Part shown: piece after piece, positions 26,049-34,305 of the stretch
How the letters are laid out: every line of letters begins with the position of its first letter
Position numbering within the stretch: position 1 is the first letter of the stretch
NCBI GenBank assembly: GCA_027459285.1
Contig: DAIDIQ010000089.1
Span: 1 to 38,755, forward strand
Direction: 5' to 3'
DNA: 38,755 nt
Source: Acetobacteraceae bacterium
GTDB taxonomy: Bacteria; Pseudomonadota; Alphaproteobacteria; Acetobacterales; Acetobacteraceae
Program-made: the position numbers and the translations under genes
Notes under the pieces: generated by a model
Databases searched by the model: none
The model's input: the letters and a program-made list of their open reading frames with translations, nothing else
What the model was told of the DNA's origin: nothing

Positions 26049-26819
26049 ATGAAGCCGCGCGCGGATGCGCTGCTGGTGGCGCGCGGCCTGGCCGAAAGCC
26101 GCAGCCAGGCACAGGCGTTGATTTTGGCCGGCAAGGTTTTCCGTGGCGAACAGCGGATCGAGAAGCCTGGCCAGACACTGGCCGAGGATGCGGCCTTGCA
26201 GGTGCGCGGCGAAGCTCATCCGTGGGTTTCACGCGGGGGGGTAAAACTTGCGCACGCCATGGAATTTTTTGGACTGGGCGCGACCGGCCGGACATGCCTC
26301 GATATCGGCGCCTCGACCGGCGGCTTTACCGACGTGTTGCTCACGAATGGCGCCGCCCGGGTGCACGCGGTTGATGTGGGGCACGGCCAACTGGCCTGGA
26401 AACTGCGCAACGACGCGCGCGTTGTGGTGCACGAAAAGACCAATGCGCGGCACCTGACGCCGGCGATTATTCCCGACCCGATTACTGCCCTCGTATGCGA
26501 TGCGAGCTTTATCGGCCTGCGCACCGTGCTGCCGGCGGGGCTTGGCTTGTGCCGCCCCGACGCCTGGGCGGTGGCGCTGATCAAGCCGCAATTCGAGGCG
26601 GGGCGCGACCATGTGGGCAGCAAGGGCGTGGTGCGCGACCCGGCGGTGCACGCGGCGATTTGCGCAACCATCAAAGCCTGGTGGGAGAACCTGCCGGGAT
26701 GGACGGTGCTGGGAATTGAACCAAGCCCGATCAAGGGACCGGAAGGGAATATCGAGTTTCTGATTGCCGCGACATATACAGTATTCCAGGGCACTGCCAT
26801 GGACCCGCCGGGGACGTGA
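26049..26819 (+). CDS. tlyA: TlyA-family rRNA 2'-O-methyltransferase (S4 plus FtsJ domains)
   Basis: 256 aa. An N-terminal S4 RNA-binding domain (about 1-60, RADALLVARGLAESRSQAQALILAGKV) is followed by a Rossmann methyltransferase of the FtsJ type. The SAM motif LDIGASTGGFTDVLL (about 80-94), VCDASFIGLRTVLP, and LIKPQFEAGRDHVGSKGVV supply the expected Lys-Asp-Lys-Glu catalytic set. Mycobacterial TlyA methylates cytidines in 16S and 23S rRNA and affects capreomycin sensitivity; other members have been annotated as haemolysins. Last gene of the tusA operon, convergent with the TPR/ATP-grasp gene. Confidence 0.93.
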   Translation: MKPRADALLVARGLAESRSQAQALILAGKVFRGEQRIEKPGQTLAEDAALQVRGEAHPWVSRGGVKLAHAMEFFGLGATGRTCLDIGASTGGFTDVLLTNGAARVHAVDVGHGQLAWKLRNDARVVVHEKTNARHLTPAIIPDPITALVCDASFIGLRTVLPAGLGLCRPDAWAVALIKPQFEAGRDHVGSKGVVRDPAVHAAICATIKAWWENLPGWTVLGIEPSPIKGPEGNIEFLIAATYTVFQGTAMDPPGT

Positions 26820-26838
26820 GGCCCCGGTACCCGTGACG

Positions 26839-28338
26839 TCAGCCAGCGTGCGCCCGACCGGCAATGGCTTTCAGCATCGCGGCAAACGCGTTCTGAATTT
26901 CCGTAACCGCCTGGTTGCGATAGGCGAAAGGTCCGTCCGCCGGCTCGGGGTGGACCAGCATCGCGGCATTCGCCTCGAACACGAGCACCTGGCCTTCCTG
27001 AGTTAGGGAAAAATCTATCCCGGCATAGTCGAGATCGAGCCGTTGCCCGATTGCCTCGATCGCGGCGGCGGCGTTTGGGCCGAGCACGCCGCGCCAATCG
27101 GCCAGGAAGCGCCGCTCCTCGTCGCGCCTCGTGGCATCATGCTCCATGCCGGCGGTGCAATGATGCACCAGCCAATGCGGGCTGATGGCCAGATGCAGGG
27201 GATAGGGCCGCCGATCGACGAAGATGACACGGTATTTGCGCCAAAACCCGTCCGGCGCGCGGAAATCATGAAAGCGTGTCAGCACCGCGGGAAAATCCGG
27301 GAGCGCCGCAAGCTGTTGCGCGCTTTCGATCAGACGCAGCCCGTTGCCGCCATGCGTGCCGCGTGGGCGCACCAACAGCGGAAAGCCGATTGCCGCCGCC
27401 GCCACGCGATCGAGCCCAACCGCGGGCACGATGATGCCGTCGATGCCGGCCAACAGTGCCGGCAACGCATCACGCGTGGTGCGTGCCACTTGCGCCGGCG
27501 GGTTGAGCAGACGGTCTGCCTGGTTCGTCAGGCGGGCGCGCACGCATGCGGGCAGGACAGGGGCCAGTTCCGGTTCACCGATCGCGTTGAAAATAAGATC
27601 GTATGGTGGCAAGGCGTCGCCCGGCTCGGCATATTCCACGTACCAGAAGATAAGGGTTATGTGCTGGCGGTCGAACAGGTGGCGCAGTGGCGTGTTGGCG
27701 AGGTCGGCCGCGGCCAGCACCAGCACGCGCCGTTGCGTGAACGGCGCCTCGGTCACGAAGATATGCTGGCGCTTATAGGCGGCGTCCCGGTGGGCGCGGG
27801 CGGCTGGGGGGTCTGCCTCGGCCAGAATGGCGCTCATGTTCTGGTGGGCGGCGACCAGATCGGGGTCGTTGACCAGGGCGGCGCGGCATGGCAGCTCGGC
27901 CTCGGCCAGCTTGCCGCGCCGCACCAGCACCGAGGCCAGATTGGCCAGCGCCGGCGTGCAATCTGGCGCCAGCGCCACCGCGCGGCATAGCACCCGCTCC
28001 GCCTCCTCGAGCCGGTCAAGCTCCATCAACGCGCTGGCCAGGCTGACCAGCAGGCGCGGCCGGCCTGGGGTCAGCGCGGCGGCGCGCGCGTAGGCCATGG
28101 CGGCGGCTTCATGCGCGCCCTGACGGGCATGACTATCGGCCGCCACCAGCAATGCCGGCACACACTCTGGCGCCAGGGCCAAACAGGCTGTCGCCTCGTG
28201 CAGCGCGTCATCCAGCTTGCCGGCCGCCAGCAGGCTCTCGGCCAGACTTGCCCGCAGCGCGGGGGTCGCGGCATCGCCGACCATGCGGGCCAGCGCGGCC
28301 AGCGCCGCGGCCTCGGGCGTGGGAATGGCGAGGCTCAT
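26839..28338 (-). CDS. TPR / ATP-grasp fusion protein, copy 1
   Basis: 499 aa. Residues about 25-190 are four to five tetratricopeptide repeats (for example KLDDALHEATACLALAPE, EEAERVLCRAVALAPD). Residues about 200-470 look like an ATP-grasp ligase: a conserved entry region with YVEYAEPG and NAIGEP, a glycine-rich loop LLVRPRGTHGGNG (about 321-333, Arg where the first ATP-binding Lys is usual), RKYRVIFVDRRPYPLHL (Lys369), and a metal-site strand YAGIDFSLT...VLVFEANAAM with Asp442, Glu456 and Asn458. The protein is probably cytoplasmic. It overlaps the upstream paralogue by 4 nt and is closely related to it. ATP-grasp enzymes join a carboxylate to an amine or similar; the substrate is unknown. 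Confidence 0.75.
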   Translation of the reverse strand: MSLAIPTPEAAALAALARMVGDAATPALRASLAESLLAAGKLDDALHEATACLALAPECVPALLVAADSHARQGAHEAAAMAYARAAALTPGRPRLLVSLASALMELDRLEEAERVLCRAVALAPDCTPALANLASVLVRRGKLAEAELPCRAALVNDPDLVAAHQNMSAILAEADPPAARAHRDAAYKRQHIFVTEAPFTQRRVLVLAAADLANTPLRHLFDRQHITLIFWYVEYAEPGDALPPYDLIFNAIGEPELAPVLPACVRARLTNQADRLLNPPAQVARTTRDALPALLAGIDGIIVPAVGLDRVAAAAIGFPLLVRPRGTHGGNGLRLIESAQQLAALPDFPAVLTRFHDFRAPDGFWRKYRVIFVDRRPYPLHLAISPHWLVHHCTAGMEHDATRRDEERRFLADWRGVLGPNAAAAIEAIGQRLDLDYAGIDFSLTQEGQVLVFEANAAMLVHPEPADGPFAYRNQAVTEIQNAFAAMLKAIAGRAHAG

Positions 28339-29642
28339 GCGTGGGCCATCGGCATGGCCCGGGCCAGCAGCATGGCCTGGGCGGCGTTCAGCGCGCGCGC
28401 CATGGCCCGTGCCCGCGCCGGCGGCACGTCACCCGGGCGGGGCGGCAGCAGGGTCATGGCCGCATTGGCCTCGAACACCAGCAGCATATCATTTCCGGTC
28501 AGGGTAAAATCGATGCCGGCATAATCCAGTCCCAGCCGATCGGCGATGGCGGCCAGTGCCCGCATGCGGCGCGGGCCCAGCACACGCGGCATGGCGGACA
28601 GGAAGGCTGCTTCCTCCGCGCATTGGGCCGGGCTTTGCGGCGGGGCCGAAAACCCATGCACCTTCCAGCTTGGCGCATGCACGAGGTGAATGGGATAAAA
28701 CGCCCCGCCGATCAGCATGACGCGGTATTTGCGATGCAGCCCGTCCGGGCCGCGGGTTTGCAGCGCGCTGATGGCGAACACCGTCTGCCTGCCGGCCACG
28801 CGGCGAAAGGCACGCAGATCAGCCGCGGTCTCGATCCGGTCGAACATCTGGCCGGCGTGCAGCCCGATCTGGCGCAGCAGATACGGCATTGGCCGCGCTT
28901 CCAGCCCCGGATGGTCCGCTGGCACGGCTTCGATGTCCGGCACGACGACACCATCGAGCCCGCGCAGCCGCGCCGCCATGTCAGCGCGGCCAGTGTGCCG
29001 CACCCGGTCCGGGGGGTTGAGGACCGGGGCGCGGCGGCCAGCCAGCAAAGCCCGCGCCTGGGTGAGCGCGGCCGCGCCGGCATCGGCATCGGCGATCGCA
29101 TTGAGTACCAGCGCATGCGGCGGCAAGGGTTGGCGTGGCCTGGCGTATTCGACATAGAGCGCGCTGACGGCAACACGCGCCGGGTCCAGCAATGCGGCGG
29201 TGACCAGGTTGATGGCGTGCACCGAGACCAGCAGCAGCACCGGCACATGCGGCCCCGCGCCATGCGCGGGCAGCACCTCCAGCGCGCCATGAGCGAAGCC
29301 GCGCCGCAAAGCCGCCTCGGCCGCCGCCGCCTCGTTCAGGGCAAGCAAGGCGGCGCCCAGGCCGCGCCAGGCGCCCACATGGCCTGGCGCGCGCGCCAGC
29401 GCCGCGCAAAACACGTCCCGGGCGGCGGCAAATTGCCGATCCGTCAGCAGGACATGGCCAAGCTGCACGGGAATATCAGCGTCATGTGGGGCGAGCGCGG
29501 CCGCCCGATGCAGCGCGGTGCATGCCGCCTGCCGAAAGCCCTGTCGTCCCGCACTGGCGGCGAAGTGCCGCAAGGCAGTCAGATCGTCCGGGTTGGCCCG
29601 AAGACACGCCAGATCAGCAACAGGCGCGGATGCGTTTTGCAT
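28335..29642 (-). CDS. TPR / ATP-grasp fusion protein, copy 2
   Basis: 435 aa from ATG 29642 (MQNASAPVADLACL); the frame extends to 29741 with sequence unlike the family, and no strong ribosome-binding site helps decide. It has a shorter TPR region (about 20-120) and the same C-terminal half as copy 1: YVEYARP, NAIADA, VLNPPDRV, GLDGVVVPD, RKYRVMLIGGAFYPIHL (Lys305) and LDYAGIDFTLT...LLVFEANAAM (Asp378, Glu391, Asn393). The glycine loop is altered (YLLRQIGLHAGQ), so nucleotide binding may differ from copy 1. The two may act as a pair, one catalytic and one structural, or on different substrates. Downstream of the glycosyltransferase gene by 123 nt. Confidence 0.7.
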   Translation of the reverse strand: MQNASAPVADLACLRANPDDLTALRHFAASAGRQGFRQAACTALHRAAALAPHDADIPVQLGHVLLTDRQFAAARDVFCAALARAPGHVGAWRGLGAALLALNEAAAAEAALRRGFAHGALEVLPAHGAGPHVPVLLLVSVHAINLVTAALLDPARVAVSALYVEYARPRQPLPPHALVLNAIADADAGAAALTQARALLAGRRAPVLNPPDRVRHTGRADMAARLRGLDGVVVPDIEAVPADHPGLEARPMPYLLRQIGLHAGQMFDRIETAADLRAFRRVAGRQTVFAISALQTRGPDGLHRKYRVMLIGGAFYPIHLVHAPSWKVHGFSAPPQSPAQCAEEAAFLSAMPRVLGPRRMRALAAIADRLGLDYAGIDFTLTGNDMLLVFEANAAMTLLPPRPGDVPPARARAMARALNAAQAMLLARAMPMAHA

Positions 29643-29740
29643 CGGGGCACGACTTTCGCGGTTTTTGCCGCGGGCAGGGTGACGGGGATGCGTTACGAAA
29701 CGGTTGATGCAAGCAGCCTGTTTTTTGTTTCTTCCTCTCA

Positions 29741-29760
29741 AGACAAAATAATTTTTGTCT
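29741..29760. terminator. A/T-armed hairpin between glycosyltransferase and TPR/ATP-grasp genes
   Basis: Arms AGACAAAA (29741-29748) and TTTTGTCT (29753-29760) around TAAT, perfect 8-bp stem. It lies 6 nt beyond the stop of the minus-strand glycosyltransferase. There is no T tract beyond the stem on the minus strand, so termination would be partial and readthrough into the TPR/ATP-grasp genes is possible. Confidence 0.45.
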
Positions 29761-29765
29761 CCCCC

Positions 29766-31232
29766 TCATCTAGCCCCGTCGGCCAGTGTCGGCGTTGGCA
29801 GCGTGCGCCGGCTGCGGGCGCCCCAGTGCATCTGCCGGGTCAGCAGCGAAACCCAACCCAGGCTCGCGCCCAGATGGCGCAGCAATTGGAACGTGAACGG
29901 CTCGATCAGCGCGCCCAACAAAGCCGACCCATAGCTGACCCGCCCGGAGGTGCCGACCCAGCGCCGATACAGATGCACCGACCACAAATAAAAGCCAAAA
30001 TCGAACAGCAATTTCGCGCCAATGACTGCGCCGGCGCCGAGCACCACCGCGGCACGGCCGGTCAGCAGATAGTAGAACAACAGAAATATCGCGGTCAGGC
30101 CGTAAATTGGCTGCATGGTATCCGCCGCCTTCACCGGCAGCATGCGCGTGCCCAGATGTCCGAAACGGGCATTGCCCACCATGTCCCGGTACCACATCTG
30201 GGTCTGCAGAAACCCGCCGAACCAGCGCCGCCGCTGCCGCAGAAAAGCGCCGATCGTCGAGGGCGCCTCGGTGCTGGCGCGCGCATCGCCCAGCACCGTG
30301 GTGGTCCAGCCCAACCCGTGCAGCACGCTGACGCGGCGCAGCCGGTGGATCAGCTCATAATCCTCGACCAGGCAATCCGGGTCGAACCCGCCCACGCGCA
30401 GCAGGGCCGCGCGCCGGAAGCCGGCAAAAGCCCCCGAAATCAAAAGCAGCCCGTCCTGCCGGGCCCAGGCCGCGCGTGACAGGAAATTTCGCAGATATTC
30501 ATGGGTCTGGAACCACTGCATCACCCGCCCGGCCAGGCTGGTGTCGCACACCGGGACGAGAATACCGGTTGCCGCCACCAGCCCCGGGTTGTTGGCGAAT
30601 GCCCGCCGCATGGCCGCCACCGCGCCGGCCTCGAGCAGCGTGTCGGCATCGACCGTCAGCACGATGTCGGTCTCGATTTGCGAGAGCGCCCGATTCAGCG
30701 CCCGCGCCTTGCCGCCGTGCGGCAGGCGCAGCCAGGTCAGCCCGTCGCCCCCCCGCGTGGCAGCACCCACCGCCGGGGTGGCCAGCCCCATGCGCGCCAG
30801 CACGGCACCGGTATCATCGTCGGACCCGTCATCCACCACCACGATCTCATCCGGCACATCGCTGCCCGCCCGCAAAGCCCCGATCGTCGCCGCCAACACC
30901 GGCGCCTCGTTATGCGCGGCAATCAGCACCCCCAATGTGGGCCAGGTCGCAGGCCGGGTTGCGGCCGGCGCATCCGACCCCTTATGCAGCGCTGACCGTT
31001 CATGCAGCAGCGGCAACGTATTGAAGAACGTGAACACCAGCAGAGCCGTATCGTATAGCACATACACAATGCCCACCGCCCAGGCCCCCGCCACGTGCGC
31101 GCCGAACGCGCGCAGGAACAGCAGCAGCCAAAGGCAGGCCACCCCGCCATGGATCAGCACGGTGGCCGCCGGTGTGGCGGGCTTCGTGTATCGCGGCGAG
31201 ACCCGCCGCAGGGTGGTTTCCAGCGCCTGCAT
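29766..31232 (-). CDS. Processive family 2 glycosyltransferase, membrane-bound
   Basis: 488 aa from ATG 31232, chosen because GAGG (31237-31240) sits 4 nt upstream; ATG 31298 is possible but would leave only 6 nt to the divergent cytochrome gene. Two N-terminal membrane helices (about 22-41 and 50-70) precede a GT-A domain: LIAAHNEAPVLAATIGAL, VVVDDGSDDD, GGKARALNRAL and DXD-type TVDADT (Asp195, Asp197). The acceptor-site LVEDYEL and the QxxRW-type RQRRRWFGG mark the processive cellulose/chitin/PgaC-like subgroup. Several C-terminal helices follow (YGLTAIFLLFYYLL, LGAGAVIGAKLLFDFGFYLW). It should polymerise a beta-linked glycan at the inner membrane; the sugar is unknown. No PilZ domain or BcsB-type partner is nearby. 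Confidence 0.88.
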   Translation of the reverse strand: MQALETTLRRVSPRYTKPATPAATVLIHGGVACLWLLLFLRAFGAHVAGAWAVGIVYVLYDTALLVFTFFNTLPLLHERSALHKGSDAPAATRPATWPTLGVLIAAHNEAPVLAATIGALRAGSDVPDEIVVVDDGSDDDTGAVLARMGLATPAVGAATRGGDGLTWLRLPHGGKARALNRALSQIETDIVLTVDADTLLEAGAVAAMRRAFANNPGLVAATGILVPVCDTSLAGRVMQWFQTHEYLRNFLSRAAWARQDGLLLISGAFAGFRRAALLRVGGFDPDCLVEDYELIHRLRRVSVLHGLGWTTTVLGDARASTEAPSTIGAFLRQRRRWFGGFLQTQMWYRDMVGNARFGHLGTRMLPVKAADTMQPIYGLTAIFLLFYYLLTGRAAVVLGAGAVIGAKLLFDFGFYLWSVHLYRRWVGTSGRVSYGSALLGALIEPFTFQLLRHLGASLGWVSLLTRQMHWGARSRRTLPTPTLADGAR

Positions 31233-31304
31233 GCGCCTCACATCAGTCACCCCGGCGGCGTTGCAAGGCTCGGCGCCGGATATTTCCAGATAGGCCATTG
31301 CCCG

Positions 31305-31868
31305 ATGACACCGCCGTCCCGCTATACGCGCCCCGCAATTATCCTGCATTGGCTGATCGCGGGCCTGATCATAACCGCGGTGGCGCTCGGCTGGCTTGCC
31401 AATTTCCTGCCGGGCCCGGCGGTGCGCCCCACCATCGATGCGCATAAATCGGTCGGCATCATCGTGTTCGGCCTCGTCGTGCTGCGCCTGCTCTGGCGGT
31501 TCGGCCACAAACCGCCAGCCATGCCAGCGCGCTACAGCCGGGCCGAAATCCGCGCCGCGCATATCGCGCATTGGGTGCTGTACGCCCTCATGCTGCTATT
31601 GCCGATCACCGGCTATCTGCACGATTCGGCATTCAAACTGGCCGCCGAACATCCGCTGCGACTATTCTGGCTGGTCCCGTTTCCGCGTCTGCCGATCATC
31701 GCGCACATGGCCCCCGCGGCCAAGCAGGTGTTTCATGACCGGCTGTTCGCGCTGCATGTCTGGCTCGGCTACGTGCTTTATGCGGTGTTCGCCCTGCATG
31801 TCGCCGGTGCGCTGAAGCACCAGATACTCGACCATGAGGCGGAATTGCAGCGCATGTCGTTGCGCTGA
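31305..31868 (+). CDS. Cytochrome b561
   Basis: 187 aa from ATG 31305; the longer frame starting at 31095 overlaps the divergent glycosyltransferase. Four membrane helices carry the expected haem ligands: IILHWLIAG (helix 1), DAHKSVGIIVFG, IAHWVLYALMLLLPITGYL, and FALHVWLGYVLYAVFALHVAGALKH. Length and pattern fit the YodB/CybB family of two-haem quinol-superoxide or electron-transfer proteins. Followed, 12 nt later, by the convergent cutA gene. Confidence 0.92.
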   Translation: MTPPSRYTRPAIILHWLIAGLIITAVALGWLANFLPGPAVRPTIDAHKSVGIIVFGLVVLRLLWRFGHKPPAMPARYSRAEIRAAHIAHWVLYALMLLLPITGYLHDSAFKLAAEHPLRLFWLVPFPRLPIIAHMAPAAKQVFHDRLFALHVWLGYVLYAVFALHVAGALKHQILDHEAELQRMSLR

Positions 31869-31880
31869 TCGCCGCCGCCG

Positions 31881-32216
31881 TCATGGTGGCGGCTGGCATT
31901 CCTGCCTGACCCAGTCGCAATAGGGCGCGTGCCCCTCGGCAATCGGCCACGCGACGATGCAGGGCAGGGTATAGCTGTGCTCCGCCACAATCAGGTCGCG
32001 CAACGCCGCAAGGCACCCGCCCACGGTCTTGATCATCAGGCCGGCTTCCGGGGCGATCCGCACCGCGCCCTCCCAGCGGAAAATCGCCTCATGCGCGCGG
32101 ATATTGGCGCAGGCGGCAAGGTGCCGTGTCACCGCCAGCGCGCCAATCCTCCGGGCCTCCGCCTCGGTCGCGCAGGTCACGTAAACCAGCAGAATCGCGC
32201 CTGGCTCAGCAGCCAC
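31881..32216 (-). CDS. cutA: Divalent-cation tolerance protein CutA
   Basis: 111 aa, a ferredoxin-like trimeric protein of the CutA1 family. Characteristic segments: LVYVTCATEAEARRIGALAVTRHLAACANI, IFRWEGAVRIAPEAGLMIKT and HSYTLPCIVAWPIAEGHAPYCDWV. The role in metal tolerance comes from E. coli genetics and the precise biochemistry remains debated. The start overlaps the 3' end of the EipB-like gene by 11 nt, implying co-transcription. Confidence 0.93.
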   Translation of the reverse strand: MAAEPGAILLVYVTCATEAEARRIGALAVTRHLAACANIRAHEAIFRWEGAVRIAPEAGLMIKTVGGCLAALRDLIVAEHSYTLPCIVAWPIAEGHAPYCDWVRQECQPPP

Positions 32217-33003
32217 GCCGGCCCAATTTCAGCCGCGTCATGGCGCCATCCATGATGAAATCGCCGAAATTCATCGTCAGGTCATCGGCAACCCCGTTGC
32301 GCCAATAGCGCATCGCGGTCGCGTAATCCGGCTCGGCATCGGGGCTGTCATGGTCATAAAAGGCGATGTTCACGGTCGTGCTCGGCAGCTTGGCGAGTGC
32401 CGCGAACCTGTCCGAGCCCGGCGCCGCCCTGCCGGTCACCACCACGAACGTGTCCTCGGCCCCGGTATCGCTCGACCCGTCGAAAAGTGGCAGGGCAAGG
32501 AATTTCTCACCCATGTCGGCCAGCGCCAGAATATGCGCGGTATGCGCCATGGGAAACAGCGTGCCCACCGGCAGGGCGATGGTCCTCTTGCGTGGCGCGG
32601 TATAGTGAACATAGCCCCGGCCGTCCCGCATTTCCGCCTGCCCGGCAATATCGCTGGTCGTCTCGCCGTCCGTCGTCTCGCGCAGCCGGAACCTGAGAAG
32701 GCTGCCGTTCTTTGCCTCATAGGTGGTAAAGTCCGACACGATCCGGGTGGCCTCGCCCCGGTTGGTCAGAACCTCCAGCACCAGCCGCTGCTGCGTGGTC
32801 CAGGCATCGCAGGCATCGAACACGCGGTAATCCATGCTCCCGCTGCCGCTCAGCACACTGCCATCCGGGCTGCCGCCGAAGCTCAGCCGATACACGGCTT
32901 GGTGCGGCGCCAACTGCGCGATGGCGGCGGCGAAATCCGGCTGGTTGGCAGCCCAGGCCGGCACCGCCAGCACAAGGGCGACGAGGATCGTCAACGCGCG
33001 CAT
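32206..33003 (-). CDS. eipB: EipB-family cell envelope integrity protein (DUF1849)
   Basis: 265 aa from ATG 33003, which is preceded by GGAGG at 8-nt spacing; the frame up to 33150 is spurious. Signal peptide MRALTILVALVLAVPAWA, cleavage before ANQPDF. The mature domain starts LAPHQAVYRLSF, typical of EipB, and holds a Cys in FDACDAW and a second Cys as its last residue (RLKLGRRGC). This matches the conserved disulfide joining the two ends of the beta-spiral protein in Brucella EipB. It acts in the periplasm, where EipB loss sensitises cells to envelope stress. Overlaps cutA. Confidence 0.85.
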   Translation of the reverse strand: MRALTILVALVLAVPAWAANQPDFAAAIAQLAPHQAVYRLSFGGSPDGSVLSGSGSMDYRVFDACDAWTTQQRLVLEVLTNRGEATRIVSDFTTYEAKNGSLLRFRLRETTDGETTSDIAGQAEMRDGRGYVHYTAPRKRTIALPVGTLFPMAHTAHILALADMGEKFLALPLFDGSSDTGAEDTFVVVTGRAAPGSDRFAALAKLPSTTVNIAFYDHDSPDAEPDYATAMRYWRNGVADDLTMNFGDFIMDGAMTRLKLGRRGC

Positions 33004-33091
33004 CACGCCTGCCTCCAGCTCACGCCCGTCGAAGCATGGCGCCCATTGCCTGCCGCGCCAAGCCAATTCGCGCCGTGCCCGCCCCCTGGCA

Positions 33092-33685
33092 TCAAACCGC
33101 GCGGCGGGTGCGCAACGCCGCCGCCAACGTGCCCTCGTCCAGGGTCTCAAGGCTGCCGCCCATCGGCACGCCCTGGCTCAGTTGCGTTATCACCACACCA
33201 AATTCGCGCAGCCGCTCGGACAGAAAATGCGCGGTGGTCGCGCCATCCACCGTCACCGGCAACGCCAGCACAATCTCGCGCACCTCGCCGCCGGACAGCC
33301 GGCTCAGCAACGGCGTCAGGTTCAGCGTCTCGGGCGTGGTGCCCGCCAATGCCGACAGCACACCTCCCAACACATGATAGCGGCCCCGATGCACGCCCGC
33401 CCGCTCCAACGCCCACAAATCCGCTACCGTTTCGACCACGCAAATCAGCCCGGTTTCGCGCCGCGGGTCACGGCACAGGCTGCACGGGTCCACGCTGTCC
33501 AGATTGCCGCACAGCCCGCACACCCGCGTGGTCTTGGCCGCGGCCTCCAACGCCCGTATCAGCGGCGCGAGCCGCGCCTCCGGCTGCTGCAATAATCTCA
33601 ACACGGCACGCCGGGCGCTGCGCGGGCCCAGACCCGGCAATCTGGCAAACTGCCCGATCAGTTGCTCGATTTCCGGGCCACCCAT
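33092..33685 (-). CDS. recR: Recombination protein RecR
   Basis: 197 aa, full family length. N-terminal helix-hairpin-helix region (FARLPGLGPRSARRAVLRLL), zinc finger CGLCGNLDSVDPCSLC with four Cys, and a Toprim domain starting ICVVETVADLWALE. RecR forms the clamp that loads RecA with RecF/RecO at single-strand gaps. ybaB lies just upstream as in many bacteria, but dnaX, usually the first gene of that set, is not in this stretch. Confidence 0.97.
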   Translation of the reverse strand: MGGPEIEQLIGQFARLPGLGPRSARRAVLRLLQQPEARLAPLIRALEAAAKTTRVCGLCGNLDSVDPCSLCRDPRRETGLICVVETVADLWALERAGVHRGRYHVLGGVLSALAGTTPETLNLTPLLSRLSGGEVREIVLALPVTVDGATTAHFLSERLREFGVVITQLSQGVPMGGSLETLDEGTLAAALRTRRAV

Positions 33686-33875
33686 CAGCGGCTCATGCCC
33701 TGGCGAAAGACAGCAGGGTCTTTTTTGAAAAACAGAACCAAAAAACGTTTGTCACCCGAACAAAGCCCGTCTTAAAATCCCACACCAGCGCAGCATCCTC
33801 CAGCTTTGGCCAAAACGCCCAGGATCAAACGTTTTTTGCGCGACTTTTTTGCAGAAAAGTCGCCGCTTGCTTCAC
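33686..33875. other. A/T-rich spacer between ybaB and recR, with hairpin
   Basis: 190 nt with several A and T runs unlike the rest of the window (T6 at 33721-33726; A6 at 33740-33745; T6 at 33832-33837). GCGACTTTT (33840-33848) pairs with AAAAGTCGC (33855-33863) in a perfect 9-bp stem, 12 nt from the ybaB stop. It probably ends or attenuates ybaB transcription before recR. Confidence 0.5.
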
Positions 33876-34199
33876 TCAGAACGGTAGCTTCAGCCCCGGC
33901 GGCAAATTCAGCCCGCCGGTCGCCTTCTGCATCTCGCTCTGCGCCATCGTCTCGATTTTCGCCTTCGCGTCCTGGTGCGCGGCGATGATCAGGTCCTGCA
34001 GCATCTCCATCTCGGCCGGGTCGGCCAGTTTCGGGTCTATGCTCAGGCCGCGCAGTTCGCCCCGGCCGGTCATGCGCACCCGCACCATGCCGGCGCCCGA
34101 GCTACCCTCCACCTCGGTGGCATCCAGCCTGGCCTGCATTTCCTCCATCTTGGACTGCATTTCCTGGGCCTGTTTCATCAGCCCGGCCAGATTCTTCAT
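33876..34199 (-). CDS. ybaB: YbaB/EbfC nucleoid-associated protein
   Basis: 107 aa from ATG 34199 ([22 protein letters not shown]), with GGAGG at 7-nt spacing upstream. The fold has long N- and C-terminal helices around a beta-sheet ([19 protein letters not shown]). The protein is a dimeric DNA-binding nucleoid protein. The C-terminus [13 protein letters not shown] is typical of alphaproteobacterial members. Confidence 0.95.
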   Translation of the reverse strand: MKNLAGLMKQAQEMQSKMEEMQARLDATEVEGSSGAGMVRVRMTGRGELRGLSIDPKLADPAEMEMLQDLIIAAHQDAKAKIETMAQSEMQKATGGLNLPPGLKLPF

Positions 34200-34305
34200 C
34201 GCCAACCTCCATCACGCACCGCCCGCAAATAGCCCGGCTTGCCCCGGCGCGAAACCCCGGACCCGGCCCGGAAATGCCTCCGTTTGAGGTCCGCCGCCGA
34301 CCGGC

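Noticed and set aside
28152-30479. 775-codon plus-strand frame across the TPR/ATP-grasp and glycosyltransferase genes
   Set aside because: Covers three minus-strand genes with clear motifs and has low-complexity Arg/Gln/Pro sequence, a GC-bias artefact.
32350-34287. 645-codon plus-strand frame over eipB, recR and ybaB
   Set aside because: Antisense to conserved genes and crosses their intergenic spacers; no protein features.
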